From: an uncultured Gammaproteobacteria bacterium
GTDB taxonomy: Bacteria; Pseudomonadota; Gammaproteobacteria; HyVt-429
Assembly: GCA_947259975.1 (NCBI GenBank)
Contig: CAMYOD010000078.1
Location: 1 to 64,000, forward strand
Length of the DNA stretch: 64,000 nt
Reading direction: 5' to 3'
A program made the translations under genes and the position numbers. Positions 10,615 through 19,159 of this stretch are shown piece by piece. The notes under the pieces were generated by a model that was not told the DNA's origin, searched no databases, and saw only the letters and a program-made list of their open reading frames with translations. Position 1 is the stretch's first letter; the number at the start of each line of letters is the position of its first letter.

Positions 10615-11320
10615 GTCGCCGGTTTGGATATTTCGTTTCATCGCTTGCGAGGGGCCGGGCTTCCTGGCGGAGTTTTTAGAGCACCGCGAGATCGATTATC
10701 AGGTCATTGCCATCGATGCGGGTGATGCCGTACCCCAAAGTATAGCCGGTGCCTCCGCCCTGGTCCTCATGGGTGGACCCATGAGCGTCAACGACCCCTT
10801 GCCATGGATCGGGCCGGTGGAACATCTGGTACGCGAGGCGCAGGCGGCGGGGCTGCCGGTGCTCGGCCACTGTCTCGGCGGCCAGCTGATCGCCAAGGCA
10901 CTGGGCGGCACGGTGGGTCCGAATCCAACCCGTGAAGTCGGCTGGTGGCCGGTGACACGCTGCGCGGGCGCCGGCGCCGACGACTGGCTGCACGGTGTGG
11001 TCGACGGCTTTGCGGCATTCCACTGGCATGGCGAAACCTTTTCCATCCCGTCCGGTGGGCAGCGGATCCTCGAAAGCGTGGCGTGCCCGAATCAGGCCTT
11101 TGTCATGGGCAATACCCTGGCCATGCAATGCCATGTTGAAGTCACCGCGAGCATGGTTCGCGAATGGGTGCAGCTTTACAAAGACCAGCTCGAGGACCCG
11201 GCGGCATCGGTACAAAGCGCCGCCGAGATCACGGCGGCGGTCGATGCCCGGGTCGCCGCAGCGCGCGCGGCTGCAGAACACATATACAGTCATTGGCTCG
11301 GCCGGCTGGCACCGACCTGA
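10613..11320 (+). CDS. Class I glutamine amidotransferase (GMP synthase-like)
   Basis: A stand-alone class I glutamine amidotransferase of about 235 aa. The nucleophile motif is GLPVLGHCLGGQLIA and the catalytic His/Glu region shows FHWHGETFSIP and AMQCHVEV. No synthetase domain is fused, so the ammonia acceptor is unknown; similar proteins are often annotated as GMP synthase-like or gamma-glutamyl hydrolase-like. I chose the ATG at 10613, since the in-frame ATG at 10577 adds only a basic low-complexity leader. A TATAAT six nt upstream suggests a leaderless message. Confidence 0.9.
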   Translation: MSPVWIFRFIACEGPGFLAEFLEHREIDYQVIAIDAGDAVPQSIAGASALVLMGGPMSVNDPLPWIGPVEHLVREAQAAGLPVLGHCLGGQLIAKALGGTVGPNPTREVGWWPVTRCAGAGADDWLHGVVDGFAAFHWHGETFSIPSGGQRILESVACPNQAFVMGNTLAMQCHVEVTASMVREWVQLYKDQLEDPAASVQSAAEITAAVDARVAAARAAAEHIYSHWLGRLAPT

Positions 11321-11418
11321 GTCTGCGCGCCTCGGCCTCGCGCCTGGTGTATCATTGACCGTCCTGCACCGTGTTAGGCGGTGCTGATCTCGACAATCAG
11401 ATTCCTGGGGGGAAGACT

Positions 11419-11925
11419 ATGCAACGCGCTTTACTCGCCGCTCTGGCACTTTTCGCAATAACTGCCTGCAGTCCGGCGACCCAGGAGCCAGCCTCGCAAC
11501 AGCAGGCGGCAGATGATGCGAGTTATCGCGTCATGTATACGACGACCAAGTATTCATTCGAGGACGTTGCAGAGAACCTGGATCTGGCGATCACCGATCG
11601 CGGCTTCAAGATCGATAATCACGCCTTCATCGGCCGCATGCTGGATCGCACAGCCGAGGCCGTCGGGGCGACCAAAAAAGTCTACGAGCATGCCCAGCAA
11701 TATCGTTTCTGTCCCTCCACGTACTCCTATCGCATGTTGTCTTCAGATCCACATAACATCGCGTTCTGCCCGTATGTAATTAATTTTTATCATACGCCGG
11801 ATGACCCGAAGACGGTCTACGTCATGTTCCGACGGCCTCTGATCGTCGGGTCGGATGAATCCAAGGCCGCCCTGCAGTCGGTGGAGGACCTTTTGAACGA
11901 ACTCATTCAGGAAGCCCTGCAGTAG
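11419..11925 (+). CDS. DUF302 domain lipoprotein
   Basis: A 168-aa predicted outer or inner membrane lipoprotein: the signal peptide [14 protein letters not shown] ends in a lipobox with Cys at about residue 16. The remainder fits the DUF302 fold ([45 protein letters not shown]). Function unknown. The start at 11419 is supported by a strong GGGGGGAAG a few nt upstream; the in-frame ATG at 11371 would spoil the signal peptide. It stands alone between the amidotransferase and proS. Confidence 0.85.
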   Translation: MQRALLAALALFAITACSPATQEPASQQQAADDASYRVMYTTTKYSFEDVAENLDLAITDRGFKIDNHAFIGRMLDRTAEAVGATKKVYEHAQQYRFCPSTYSYRMLSSDPHNIAFCPYVINFYHTPDDPKTVYVMFRRPLIVGSDESKAALQSVEDLLNELIQEALQ

Positions 11926-12037
11926 CACGCGGGCCTTCGCGACCGCGTACGCCACATTCCACGAGCATGCACACTGGCCAACGTCGCCTGTCTCAGGCGA
12001 CGCATTCGCCGCGCCGATAACGACAACATACGACACC

Positions 12038-13735
12038 ATGCGCACATCAAAGTACCTGTTAGCGACCCTTAAAGAAACGCCGGCGGACGCGGAAATCGCC
12101 AGTCACCGCCTGATGTTACGTGCGGGAATGATCCGTAAACTCGCCGCCGGCCTCTACGACTGGCTGCCCCTGGGTCTGCGGGTGTTACGCAAGATTGAGG
12201 CCATCGTGCGGGAGGAAATGGACCGCAGTGGTGCTCAGGAGATCTTGATGCCGGCGGTGCAGCCGGCCGAACTCTGGCGGGAATCCGGACGCTGGGAGGA
12301 GTATGGTCCCGAATTACTGCGGCTTGCCGACCGGAATGGGCGTGATTTCTGTTTTGGGCCGACCCATGAAGAGATCATCACGGATCTGATTCGCCGCGAG
12401 ATTCGCAGTTACCGACAGCTACCAGCGAATTTCTACCAGATCCAGACCAAGTTCCGCGACGAGATTCGACCCCGTTTCGGCGTCATGCGCGCGCGCGAGT
12501 TTCTGATGAAAGATGCCTATTCATTTCATATCGATGAGGCGTCGTTGCGCGACACCTACCAGCAAATGTTCGAGACCTACGCACGGATATTTGAACGACT
12601 CGCACTTGAGTTCCGGCCGGTCGCCGCGACCACCGGTTCCATTGGCGGCCAAAGCTCACATGAGTTTCATGTGCTGGCGGATTCCGGTGAAGATGCCATT
12701 GCGCTTTGCAGTAAGTGCGATTACGCCGCGAATGTGGAACTGGCGGCGGCACTGCCACCGATCGGCAAGCGGCCGGCACCGTCCGCGGCGCTGGAGACCG
12801 TGGCCACACCGGGTCAGCACTCCATCGACGAAGTCAGCGATTTTTTAAAGGTTACGCCGCAGCAAACGCTCAAGACCTTGCTCGTCGAAGGCGTGGGTGG
12901 CGCCGTTGCGCTGGTTTTGCGTGGCGACCACGAACTCAACATCGACAAGGCGGAGCAACTCGCACAGGTGACGAAGCCGCTTACTTTCGTGACGGACGCG
13001 GAAATTCAAACCGTTGCTAACTGTGATGCCGGCTCGATCGGACCCCGGGGTATCGCCGCGACGGTGATCGCCGACGAAAGTGCGGCGCGGGTTGCCGACT
13101 TTGTCTGTGGCGCAAACGAAAACGACAAACACCTGTGTGGCGTTAACTGGGGACGGGATCTACCGGAACCGGATGTCGCGGATATCCGCAATGTGGTGGA
13201 AGCCGATCCCTGTCCGCAGTGCGAGGCAACCCTGACAATCCGGCGCGGGATCGAGGTGGGGCACATCTTCCAGCTCGGCACCAAATACAGCGAGGCCATG
13301 AACGCGACTTGCCTGGACGAATCGGGCCGCACCGTGGTGATGCCCATGGGCTGCTACGGCATCGGCGTATCCCGCATCGTAGCGGCCGCCATCGAGCAAA
13401 ACCATGATGATAATGGGATTATTTGGCCGGATCCCATCGCGCCGTTTCAGATCGGTATCGTCCCGATTGGCGCGAAAAAGGCGCCAGAAGTGGAAAAAAC
13501 CGCGGAAAAACTCTATACAGAACTTAATAATGCTGGATTTGAGGTCCTGCTCGATGACCGGGACGAGCGACCCGGGGTAAAGTTTGCCGATCTGGACCTC
13601 ATCGGCATTCCGCACCGGCTCGTGATCGGCGAGCGCGGCCTTAAACAGGGAATGGTGGAGTACAAGTCCCGCCGCGGCGAAAAACGCGACATTAGACTGG
13701 ACGAGGCGGTGGGACTGTTTACCGGCACGCACTGA
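12038..13735 (+). CDS. proS: Prolyl-tRNA synthetase
   Basis: Class II aminoacyl-tRNA synthetase charging tRNA-Pro, bacterial type with the inserted editing domain (about residues 230-390). The 565-aa length is typical. Class II motifs are visible at [26 protein letters not shown] (motif 2 region) and [21 protein letters not shown] (motif 3), with [15 protein letters not shown] between. The C-terminal anticodon-binding domain starts near FQIGIVP. A lytic transglycosylase gene begins 13 nt after the stop. Confidence 0.97.
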   Translation: MRTSKYLLATLKETPADAEIASHRLMLRAGMIRKLAAGLYDWLPLGLRVLRKIEAIVREEMDRSGAQEILMPAVQPAELWRESGRWEEYGPELLRLADRNGRDFCFGPTHEEIITDLIRREIRSYRQLPANFYQIQTKFRDEIRPRFGVMRAREFLMKDAYSFHIDEASLRDTYQQMFETYARIFERLALEFRPVAATTGSIGGQSSHEFHVLADSGEDAIALCSKCDYAANVELAAALPPIGKRPAPSAALETVATPGQHSIDEVSDFLKVTPQQTLKTLLVEGVGGAVALVLRGDHELNIDKAEQLAQVTKPLTFVTDAEIQTVANCDAGSIGPRGIAATVIADESAARVADFVCGANENDKHLCGVNWGRDLPEPDVADIRNVVEADPCPQCEATLTIRRGIEVGHIFQLGTKYSEAMNATCLDESGRTVVMPMGCYGIGVSRIVAAAIEQNHDDNGIIWPDPIAPFQIGIVPIGAKKAPEVEKTAEKLYTELNNAGFEVLLDDRDERPGVKFADLDLIGIPHRLVIGERGLKQGMVEYKSRRGEKRDIRLDEAVGLFTGTH

Positions 13736-13748
13736 GACTGGGGGCAAG

Positions 13749-14306
13749 GTGAAGAACCTGAGATTGTGGCTATTGGCTGCGCTGATTGCGACGGCGACGC
13801 CCACCACTGTGGCCGATGACAGCCTGAGCCTCGCCCTGGCGCAGGCGGCGCGCAGTGCCACGAGTTTTAAAGACGAGTTTCAGGCCCAGGTCTGGCTGGC
13901 GGACATGTCACGCCGGCTGCAACGCTGGCTGCCGGATCCTATTTACCGACTCGAACTCCTGAAAACCGTGCACGAAGAGGCCATGCGTTTCGACCTAGAT
14001 CCGGAGCTGGTCCTGGCCGTCATGCAGGTGGAAAGCGCGTTCGATCGCTACGCCGTCTCGCACATGGGTGCCCAGGGCCTGATGCAGGTGATGCCGTTCT
14101 GGAAAAAGGAAATCGGTCACCCAAGGGATAATCTATTTCAGCCCGAAACGAATATTCGTTATGGCTGCACGGTATTGAAGCATTATCTCGATCATACCAA
14201 CGGTAATGTGCAGCGTGCGCTGGCGCGATATAACGGCAGTGTCGGTAAGAAATGGTATCCGCGCCTGGTGTTTCGTGCGCTCCACAAGCGCTGGCGCAGC
14301 TCCTAG
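13749..14306 (+). CDS. Soluble lytic transglycosylase (SLT domain)
   Basis: Periplasmic peptidoglycan lytic transglycosylase of 185 aa. A signal peptide occupies residues 1 to about 22. The SLT domain shows VMQVESAFDRYAVS with catalytic Glu95, then MGAQGLMQVMPFW, the NIRYGCTVLKHYL helix and ALARYNGSVGKKWYPR. It starts at GTG with AAGG just upstream. It lacks the large superhelical part of Slt70, so it is a compact enzyme. Its stop overlaps the stop of the convergent acylphosphatase by 4 nt (CTAG). Confidence 0.92.
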   Translation: MKNLRLWLLAALIATATPTTVADDSLSLALAQAARSATSFKDEFQAQVWLADMSRRLQRWLPDPIYRLELLKTVHEEAMRFDLDPELVLAVMQVESAFDRYAVSHMGAQGLMQVMPFWKKEIGHPRDNLFQPETNIRYGCTVLKHYLDHTNGNVQRALARYNGSVGKKWYPRLVFRALHKRWRSS

Positions 14307-14575
14307 GCGTAACGAATCTCGAATCCCTCGCAGGGCGCGTCCGCGGCCTGTTCTACGACAACCCCGTTGACCTGTGCCATTGGCGGCCCCTGCCGCAACC
14401 AGGTCTCGAGTCGTGCAAGCGCCGCGTCATCCCCGCAGGCGAACACCTCGACACTACCGTCGGCACAGTTGCGCGCCCAACCGCTCAGCTGCAGTCGCCG
14501 CGCCTCGTCCTGGGTGGCGCCACGAAAAAACACCCCCTGCACGCGCCCGGTCACCGAGAAGCGCCGGCATACCAT
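14303..14575 (-). CDS. acyP: Acylphosphatase
   Basis: A 90-aa enzyme hydrolysing acyl phosphates. The conserved phosphate loop GRVQGVFFRG with Arg18 and the catalytic Asn36 in GWARNCADG are both present at normal spacing. It starts at ATG, overlapping the stop of the adaptor gene, so it is translationally coupled to the efflux-like operon, an odd partner with no obvious functional link. Its 3' end overlaps the transglycosylase by 4 nt. Confidence 0.95.
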   Translation of the reverse strand: MVCRRFSVTGRVQGVFFRGATQDEARRLQLSGWARNCADGSVEVFACGDDAALARLETWLRQGPPMAQVNGVVVEQAADAPCEGFEIRYA

Positions 14576-15339
14576 TAGCGTAACTCCACCCGCGCCGGCG
14601 TGCCGGCACGCAGCAACTCACCCTGCGCATCGAATTCCACGGTGACGGGATAAGCCGGTGGGGCCTCATCGCCATTGGCGACTGCCTCCATGCCCACCGA
14701 TGTGATGCGCCCGGCGAAGCGCTTGCCGTCGACGATTACGGTCGCCGCCGTGCCGGGTATGGCGTCGGCCAGCTCATCCAGGGGGCGCGAGAACACCGCC
14801 AGATAGCTATCCGCTCTTGCCAATACCACAAGCACGGGCGACTCCAGTGTTGCAATGATATTCTGTCCCACCTCCACGCTACGCTGAATCACGATGCCAT
14901 CAAACGGCGCGTGCAGTTCACTGTGCTCACGATCGTAAAGTGCCCGATCGAGATGCGCCTGCGCCCGCTTAAACTCCGCATCGGCGCGGGAGAATTCAAG
15001 CTTGGCGAAATCGAGTTCAACGGTGGCGAGCACTTCGCGATCATACAGCTCCTGCGCCCGTGCCAGCTCTCGCCGGCTTGCGGTACGGTCTCCCCGGCTA
15101 CGTTCGACGCCGCTTTCTGCTGCACGCACGGCTGCGTCATAGCGCCGCGTGTCGATACTCAGTAGTCGCTGCCCCCGGGTCACGCGGTCGCCCACACTGA
15201 CATCCACCGTGCTGATGACGCCGGATACCGGCAAACTGAGTTCGACGCGTTGCCGCCATTGGACGGTGGCTTCGAATGTCGCAGCCAGGACATACGTCGG
15301 CGACATCAGCAATAGCAAGAGCATGGCATAGCGTGACAT
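14575..15339 (-). CDS. Periplasmic adaptor (membrane fusion) protein
   Basis: A 254-aa HlyD/AcrA-type adaptor with a signal peptide (AMLLLLLMSPTYVLA), a lipoyl half-motif VSGVISTVDVSVGDRVTRGQRL, a helical hairpin (about 65-140) and the second lipoyl half LHAPFDGIVIQRSVEVGQ followed by a beta-barrel. Such proteins bridge an inner-membrane pump and a TolC-like channel. It is shorter than most RND adaptors. The TolC-like gene is immediately upstream (TAATG overlap), but no pump gene is present. Confidence 0.88.
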   Translation of the reverse strand: MSRYAMLLLLLMSPTYVLAATFEATVQWRQRVELSLPVSGVISTVDVSVGDRVTRGQRLLSIDTRRYDAAVRAAESGVERSRGDRTASRRELARAQELYDREVLATVELDFAKLEFSRADAEFKRAQAHLDRALYDREHSELHAPFDGIVIQRSVEVGQNIIATLESPVLVVLARADSYLAVFSRPLDELADAIPGTAATVIVDGKRFAGRITSVGMEAVANGDEAPPAYPVTVEFDAQGELLRAGTPARVELR

Positions 15340-16682
15340 TAGGGTTCACCCTGCAGTGTGTTGTGCGAAGATTCAAGCAGCCGGCCGGTCAGCGCGTCGA
15401 GGCGGGCCCACGCCAGTGCCAACTGGAACTCCACCCGGTCCGCCAGCCACTGGGCCTCGGTCAAATGTATCGTGACACCACCCAGTGTCGTCGCCATTTC
15501 CAGCTCGTAGCGCCCTCGCGCCTCCTGCAACGCCAGGTCCCGGTAGTCACTGCGCACCCGCGCCGCGCGCCGTTCCACGCGAAGTGTCTCGATCTCCTGC
15601 ACCAGATCGATCACCACCTGGCGCATTTGATACTCCGCCTGCGTGAGGCCCGCGCGCTGTTTCCGCATTTGTGCCATCGCGGCGGCGATCCGCGCACCCG
15701 CGGCGCCCCTTTGGTAAATGGGAATGTGAATATTGAGACTCGCACGCAACTCGTCACGCGATGCCAACCTGCGCTCGTATTCGGCGGCCTCCAGTTCGGC
15801 GCTGATCACCGGGCGTTTACTGGCCCGCTCGGCCGCAAGTGCCGCCTCGGCGGCGGCAACTTCGCGCCGCAACTGGCGTAAATTCGGATTATGTTCCAGC
15901 GCAAGTCTGAGAATGTCTTCATACTCGGGTGTCTCGCGCTCGTTGTCGGGCAGCTCCGGGCGCACGAGTTGGCTCGGTAAACTGTCGGGCTGATTCAGCA
16001 CCTGCGCCAGTGCCGCACGGGTAGAGCTCTGCCGTTGCTGGGTTTTGGTGCGTGTGATCAGACCATCCTGATACATCGACTCCAGTTCAAGTAATTTGAC
16101 GTCGGACAAGATACCGAGCGCATGCCGTTCGCGGGCCTTATCGAAATCGAGGAATCGCACTACCATTGCCTCGTTATCCACGGCGTAGCGCATATCCGCG
16201 AGCAAAACATCGAAGTATCGCTGCATGATTTCTATGTAGCGCTGCTGTCGCACGTCCAGGAACGCGAGCTGGCGTGAATCGAGCGTCAACCTCGCGGTAT
16301 CCTTGCGCCCCTTGGTATAACCGAAATCGTAAAGCGGCTTGTTGATCACCAGGCGTGCGCGACTGTCGTCGATGCGACCCTCGTCCAACGCCAGGGCTGG
16401 CTCAGATGTCCGCGGTATCAACTCAAGGTAAGCATCGACTCCACTGTTGGATTTCGCCTGCGCAAGCGCGGCACGTGCGTCGTCCACGACGGCGGCGGCC
16501 GCTTCAAGCGTGGGGTGTGAGATGTCGAGCAGGCGCAAGGCCTGCTCGAGCGATAACGGATCGGGCAGTCCCTCGACCGGTAATTCATCCGCGAATACGC
16601 CACCCGTCATGGTGAATACAAGAACGAGTGCTAGGCTCGCCGCTCGACGCTGGCACGTCGTCGCCGGACTTGGCTCTCTCAT
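15339..16682 (-). CDS. TolC-family outer membrane efflux protein
   Basis: A 447-aa exported protein of the TolC/outer membrane factor family. After a signal peptide (ALVLVFTMTGGVFA) come two repeats of long helices and strands; typical phrases are LSLEQALRLLDISHPTLEAA, LVINKPLYDFGYTKGR and LEHNPNLRQLRREVAAAEAAL. It would form a trimeric outer-membrane channel working with the downstream adaptor gene. A thioredoxin-like gene lies 6 nt upstream, so the four genes trx-tolC-adaptor-acyP probably form one transcript. Confidence 0.9.
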   Translation of the reverse strand: MREPSPATTCQRRAASLALVLVFTMTGGVFADELPVEGLPDPLSLEQALRLLDISHPTLEAAAAVVDDARAALAQAKSNSGVDAYLELIPRTSEPALALDEGRIDDSRARLVINKPLYDFGYTKGRKDTARLTLDSRQLAFLDVRQQRYIEIMQRYFDVLLADMRYAVDNEAMVVRFLDFDKARERHALGILSDVKLLELESMYQDGLITRTKTQQRQSSTRAALAQVLNQPDSLPSQLVRPELPDNERETPEYEDILRLALEHNPNLRQLRREVAAAEAALAAERASKRPVISAELEAAEYERRLASRDELRASLNIHIPIYQRGAAGARIAAAMAQMRKQRAGLTQAEYQMRQVVIDLVQEIETLRVERRAARVRSDYRDLALQEARGRYELEMATTLGGVTIHLTEAQWLADRVEFQLALAWARLDALTGRLLESSHNTLQGEP

Positions 16683-16688
16683 GACTGC

Positions 16689-17255
16689 CTACGAGGGCTG
16701 ATCCTGGCCGGCACGCTTGGCGCGCTTGAAGGCCGTGAATTTCTGCTTTTTGTAGTGACCATCGACGATGAACTCGCCAAGCCAAAGGAACTCGGTCATA
16801 TCACGTGTAACGCCCGTGAAGCGGAAAATCTTCTCGCCTTTCAGATCGTAGAAGATGAACACCGGCGTGGCGCGCACCCGGTTGACCTTGAACGCGAAAT
16901 CCTTCTCGGTCATTTCCCGGCCGGCAAAATCAATCAGCGGCGTGTCACCCCGGGTATCGACCCGGGCAATTCGGAAACGGGCGCGAAAATATTCTTGCAC
17001 CTGCGGCTGGTTCAAGATGTTGGTTTTCATTTTATGACACCAGGGACAATCCTTATCGTCGAACATCACCAGGATGCCCTGTTTCGCTTCCGCATTGGCG
17101 ATCGCGAGCTCTTCCTGCAGATCACCAAATGATGGATGAAAGAAATGCTCGAGGGGATCAAGCCCCGGGGTCGCGGCAGATACGGGGGGCAAAAAGCTGC
17201 CGGAGAACAGAGCAAGCAGAAGGACAGCAGTCACAAAACGTTTACACATAGCCAC
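16689..17255 (-). CDS. Periplasmic thioredoxin-like protein (SoxW-type)
   Basis: A 188-aa exported thioredoxin-fold protein. The signal peptide (VTAVLLLALFSGSFLPPVSA) is followed by a fold with the active site Cys70-Pro-Trp-Cys73 in FDDKDCPWCHKM, then a cis-proline region VRATPVFIFYDLKGEKIFRFTG. Similar proteins occur with sulfur oxidation (SoxW) or as DsbD-like thiol reductants. Here it heads an operon with a TolC-like channel and adaptor, so it might keep an exported substrate or the channel partner reduced (inference). Start M3 at 17249 is also possible. Confidence 0.85.
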   Translation of the reverse strand: MAMCKRFVTAVLLLALFSGSFLPPVSAATPGLDPLEHFFHPSFGDLQEELAIANAEAKQGILVMFDDKDCPWCHKMKTNILNQPQVQEYFRARFRIARVDTRGDTPLIDFAGREMTEKDFAFKVNRVRATPVFIFYDLKGEKIFRFTGVTRDMTEFLWLGEFIVDGHYKKQKFTAFKRAKRAGQDQPS

Positions 17256-17448
17256 ACCGCTTCATTCGTGAGTGTCGTCAGCCGCCGCGACAGGCCGAAC
17301 CATCGCGTTGACACCAAGGCCATTTTAACACAGCCGTGCAGGGCAACGCGCTCGCCCCCCGCCACAGATCTGCATCGGCATTGGGCCAGTAATGCAATCC
17401 ATCCATCCGGTCCTTATAATGAGCATGCCTACCCTTCGGAGAAATACA

Positions 17449-18846
17449 TTGACCAGCGCGTACCGCACCGAGAAAGACAGCCTTGGCGAGTACAAAGTTC
17501 CCGCGGACGCCTGGTATGGGATCCAGACCGCGCGCGCGATCGACAACTTTCCGATCTCAGGGCGCGCTCCCGATGTGGATTTCATTGTTGCGCATGTGCG
17601 AATTAAGCGCGCCGCCGCAGTGGCAAACCATGCCGCCGGCTGGCTCGATCAACAACGCAGCGACGCCATTATCACTGCCGCCGACAGAATTATTGCCGGT
17701 GAGTTTCATGACCAGTTTGTAGTCGACCGGTTCCAGGCCGGCGCCGGCACCAGCCATAACATGAACAGCAACGAAGTGATCGCCAATATTGCCAATGTGT
17801 CGCTGGGGGCTGAGAAAGGCAGTTACGCGCCGGTGCATCCGAACGACCACGTCAACATGGGTCAAAGCACCAACGACACGATTCCCACCGCAATCCGGCT
17901 CGCGGCCCTGACCAAGCTGCCCCGCTTGCTTGAATCGGTCGAGCGCATGGCCACGGCCTACGCCGATATTGCGGGCACGGAAGCAGATACCGTGAAAAGT
18001 GGCCGCACGCACTTGCAGGACGCGGTCCCAACGACCCTCGGGCGTGAATTTGCCGCCTACACATGGAGTCTGCGGCGCTGTATCGAGCGTCTGCAGGAAA
18101 CCCGCGCCGCGCTCGCCGAGATCGGCCTGGGCGGCTCCGCCGCCGGCACCGGCCTCAATACCGCGCCCGATTACGCGGCCAATACTGCGCGTGAGCTCGC
18201 GCGCCTCACCGGCGAGCCTATCAGTCCTGCGTCCGACCTCGCGGCACAAATGCAGTCGATGGCGGACATACAGTATCTCTCCAATGCCGTGCGCACCCTC
18301 GCCCTCGAACTCACGCGCATTGCGAATGACATGCGTCTACTCGCATCAGGTCCACGCACCGGGCTGGGTGAGATTACTTTAATACCGGTACAACCGGGAT
18401 CGAGCATCATGCCCGGCAAGGTCAATCCGGTGATGTTTGAAATGTTGAATCAGGTTTGTTACCAGATTCAGGGGCAAGACGCCGCCATTGCCGCGATGAC
18501 ACAGGCGGGGCAGCTGGAGCTGAACGTGATGATGCCGGCCATGGGCTCGGCATTGTTCGATGCGATGGACTGGTTGACCAACGCCATCGATGTAGTCGTC
18601 GCGCGCAACCTGAAAGACGTGATGGTGAACCGCGAGCGCTGTCGTGAATATGCGAACACCAGCGTCGGTCTGGCCACATTACTCAACACCAAGATTGGCT
18701 ACGCCGCCGCGGCGGAGGTCGCCAAGGAATCAGAACAAACCGGGCGACCGGTGCGCGAAATCGTGGTCCAACGGGGGTTGATGGACGGTCAAACTTTTGA
18801 CGCCATGGTTCTGCGCGCGGCCAGAGAGGGCAGCATCGAGCCCTGA
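17449..18846 (+). CDS. aspA: Aspartate ammonia-lyase (aspartase)
   Basis: Class II fumarase/aspartase family enzyme of 465 aa. Aspartase-type stretches support the assignment over fumarase: ADAWYGIQTARAIDNFPIS, AGAGTSHNMNSNEVIANIAN, GRTHLQDAVPTTLGREF, and GSSIMPGKVNPVMFEMLNQ with the catalytic serine loop. It would deaminate aspartate to fumarate and ammonia. I chose TTG at 17449, with GGAG eight nt upstream; the in-frame ATGs at 17392 and 17419 lack a ribosome site and add residues outside the family N-terminus. FumC remains a weaker alternative. Confidence 0.87.
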   Translation: MTSAYRTEKDSLGEYKVPADAWYGIQTARAIDNFPISGRAPDVDFIVAHVRIKRAAAVANHAAGWLDQQRSDAIITAADRIIAGEFHDQFVVDRFQAGAGTSHNMNSNEVIANIANVSLGAEKGSYAPVHPNDHVNMGQSTNDTIPTAIRLAALTKLPRLLESVERMATAYADIAGTEADTVKSGRTHLQDAVPTTLGREFAAYTWSLRRCIERLQETRAALAEIGLGGSAAGTGLNTAPDYAANTARELARLTGEPISPASDLAAQMQSMADIQYLSNAVRTLALELTRIANDMRLLASGPRTGLGEITLIPVQPGSSIMPGKVNPVMFEMLNQVCYQIQGQDAAIAAMTQAGQLELNVMMPAMGSALFDAMDWLTNAIDVVVARNLKDVMVNRERCREYANTSVGLATLLNTKIGYAAAAEVAKESEQTGRPVREIVVQRGLMDGQTFDAMVLRAAREGSIEP

Positions 18847-19159
18847 TCCAGCGGCCCGCTTCGCTATTGCAGGCCTCTGGCTGGCGATCCTGACAATTTT
18901 CCCGCAATTGCATACAATAGAGCTCGTGGGGGTTGGGTCTGCTAAGCGGTGTAGAGAGGTTTCTAAAAACGCCGCGACTCATCTTCAGAGCAGGATACAC
19001 GCAGGCACACGCATGCCCGGCACTTCAAGGTCGGCTGTCGCGCGTTCGCTTGGCTGTTATGTGGATTGACAAATTTGCCGCGCACGCCGGTCAATCCTCC
19101 GCCACCCCCCCTGCGCGGCATCTGCTTGATGCTGATTTCCCATACAGGGCGATATATCC
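18847..19159. other. Intergenic region with promoter and long leader
   Basis: No coding region is seen. A good promoter lies near the left end (18890-18918), and its predicted transcript has an untranslated leader of roughly 235 nt before the gene at 19160. A second TTGACA at 19066 has no matching -10. Confidence 0.6.
18890..18918 (+). promoter_or_regulatory. Predicted sigma-70 promoter
   Basis: CTGACA (18890-18895), a 17-nt spacer and TACAAT (18913-18918) make a near-consensus promoter. It is the best candidate to drive the 540-aa gene at 19160. Confidence 0.6.

Noticed and set aside
19066-19071. TTGACA as a promoter for the gene at 19160
   Set aside because: No acceptable -10 lies 16-18 nt downstream (sequence GGTCAA); the promoter at 18890 is better.
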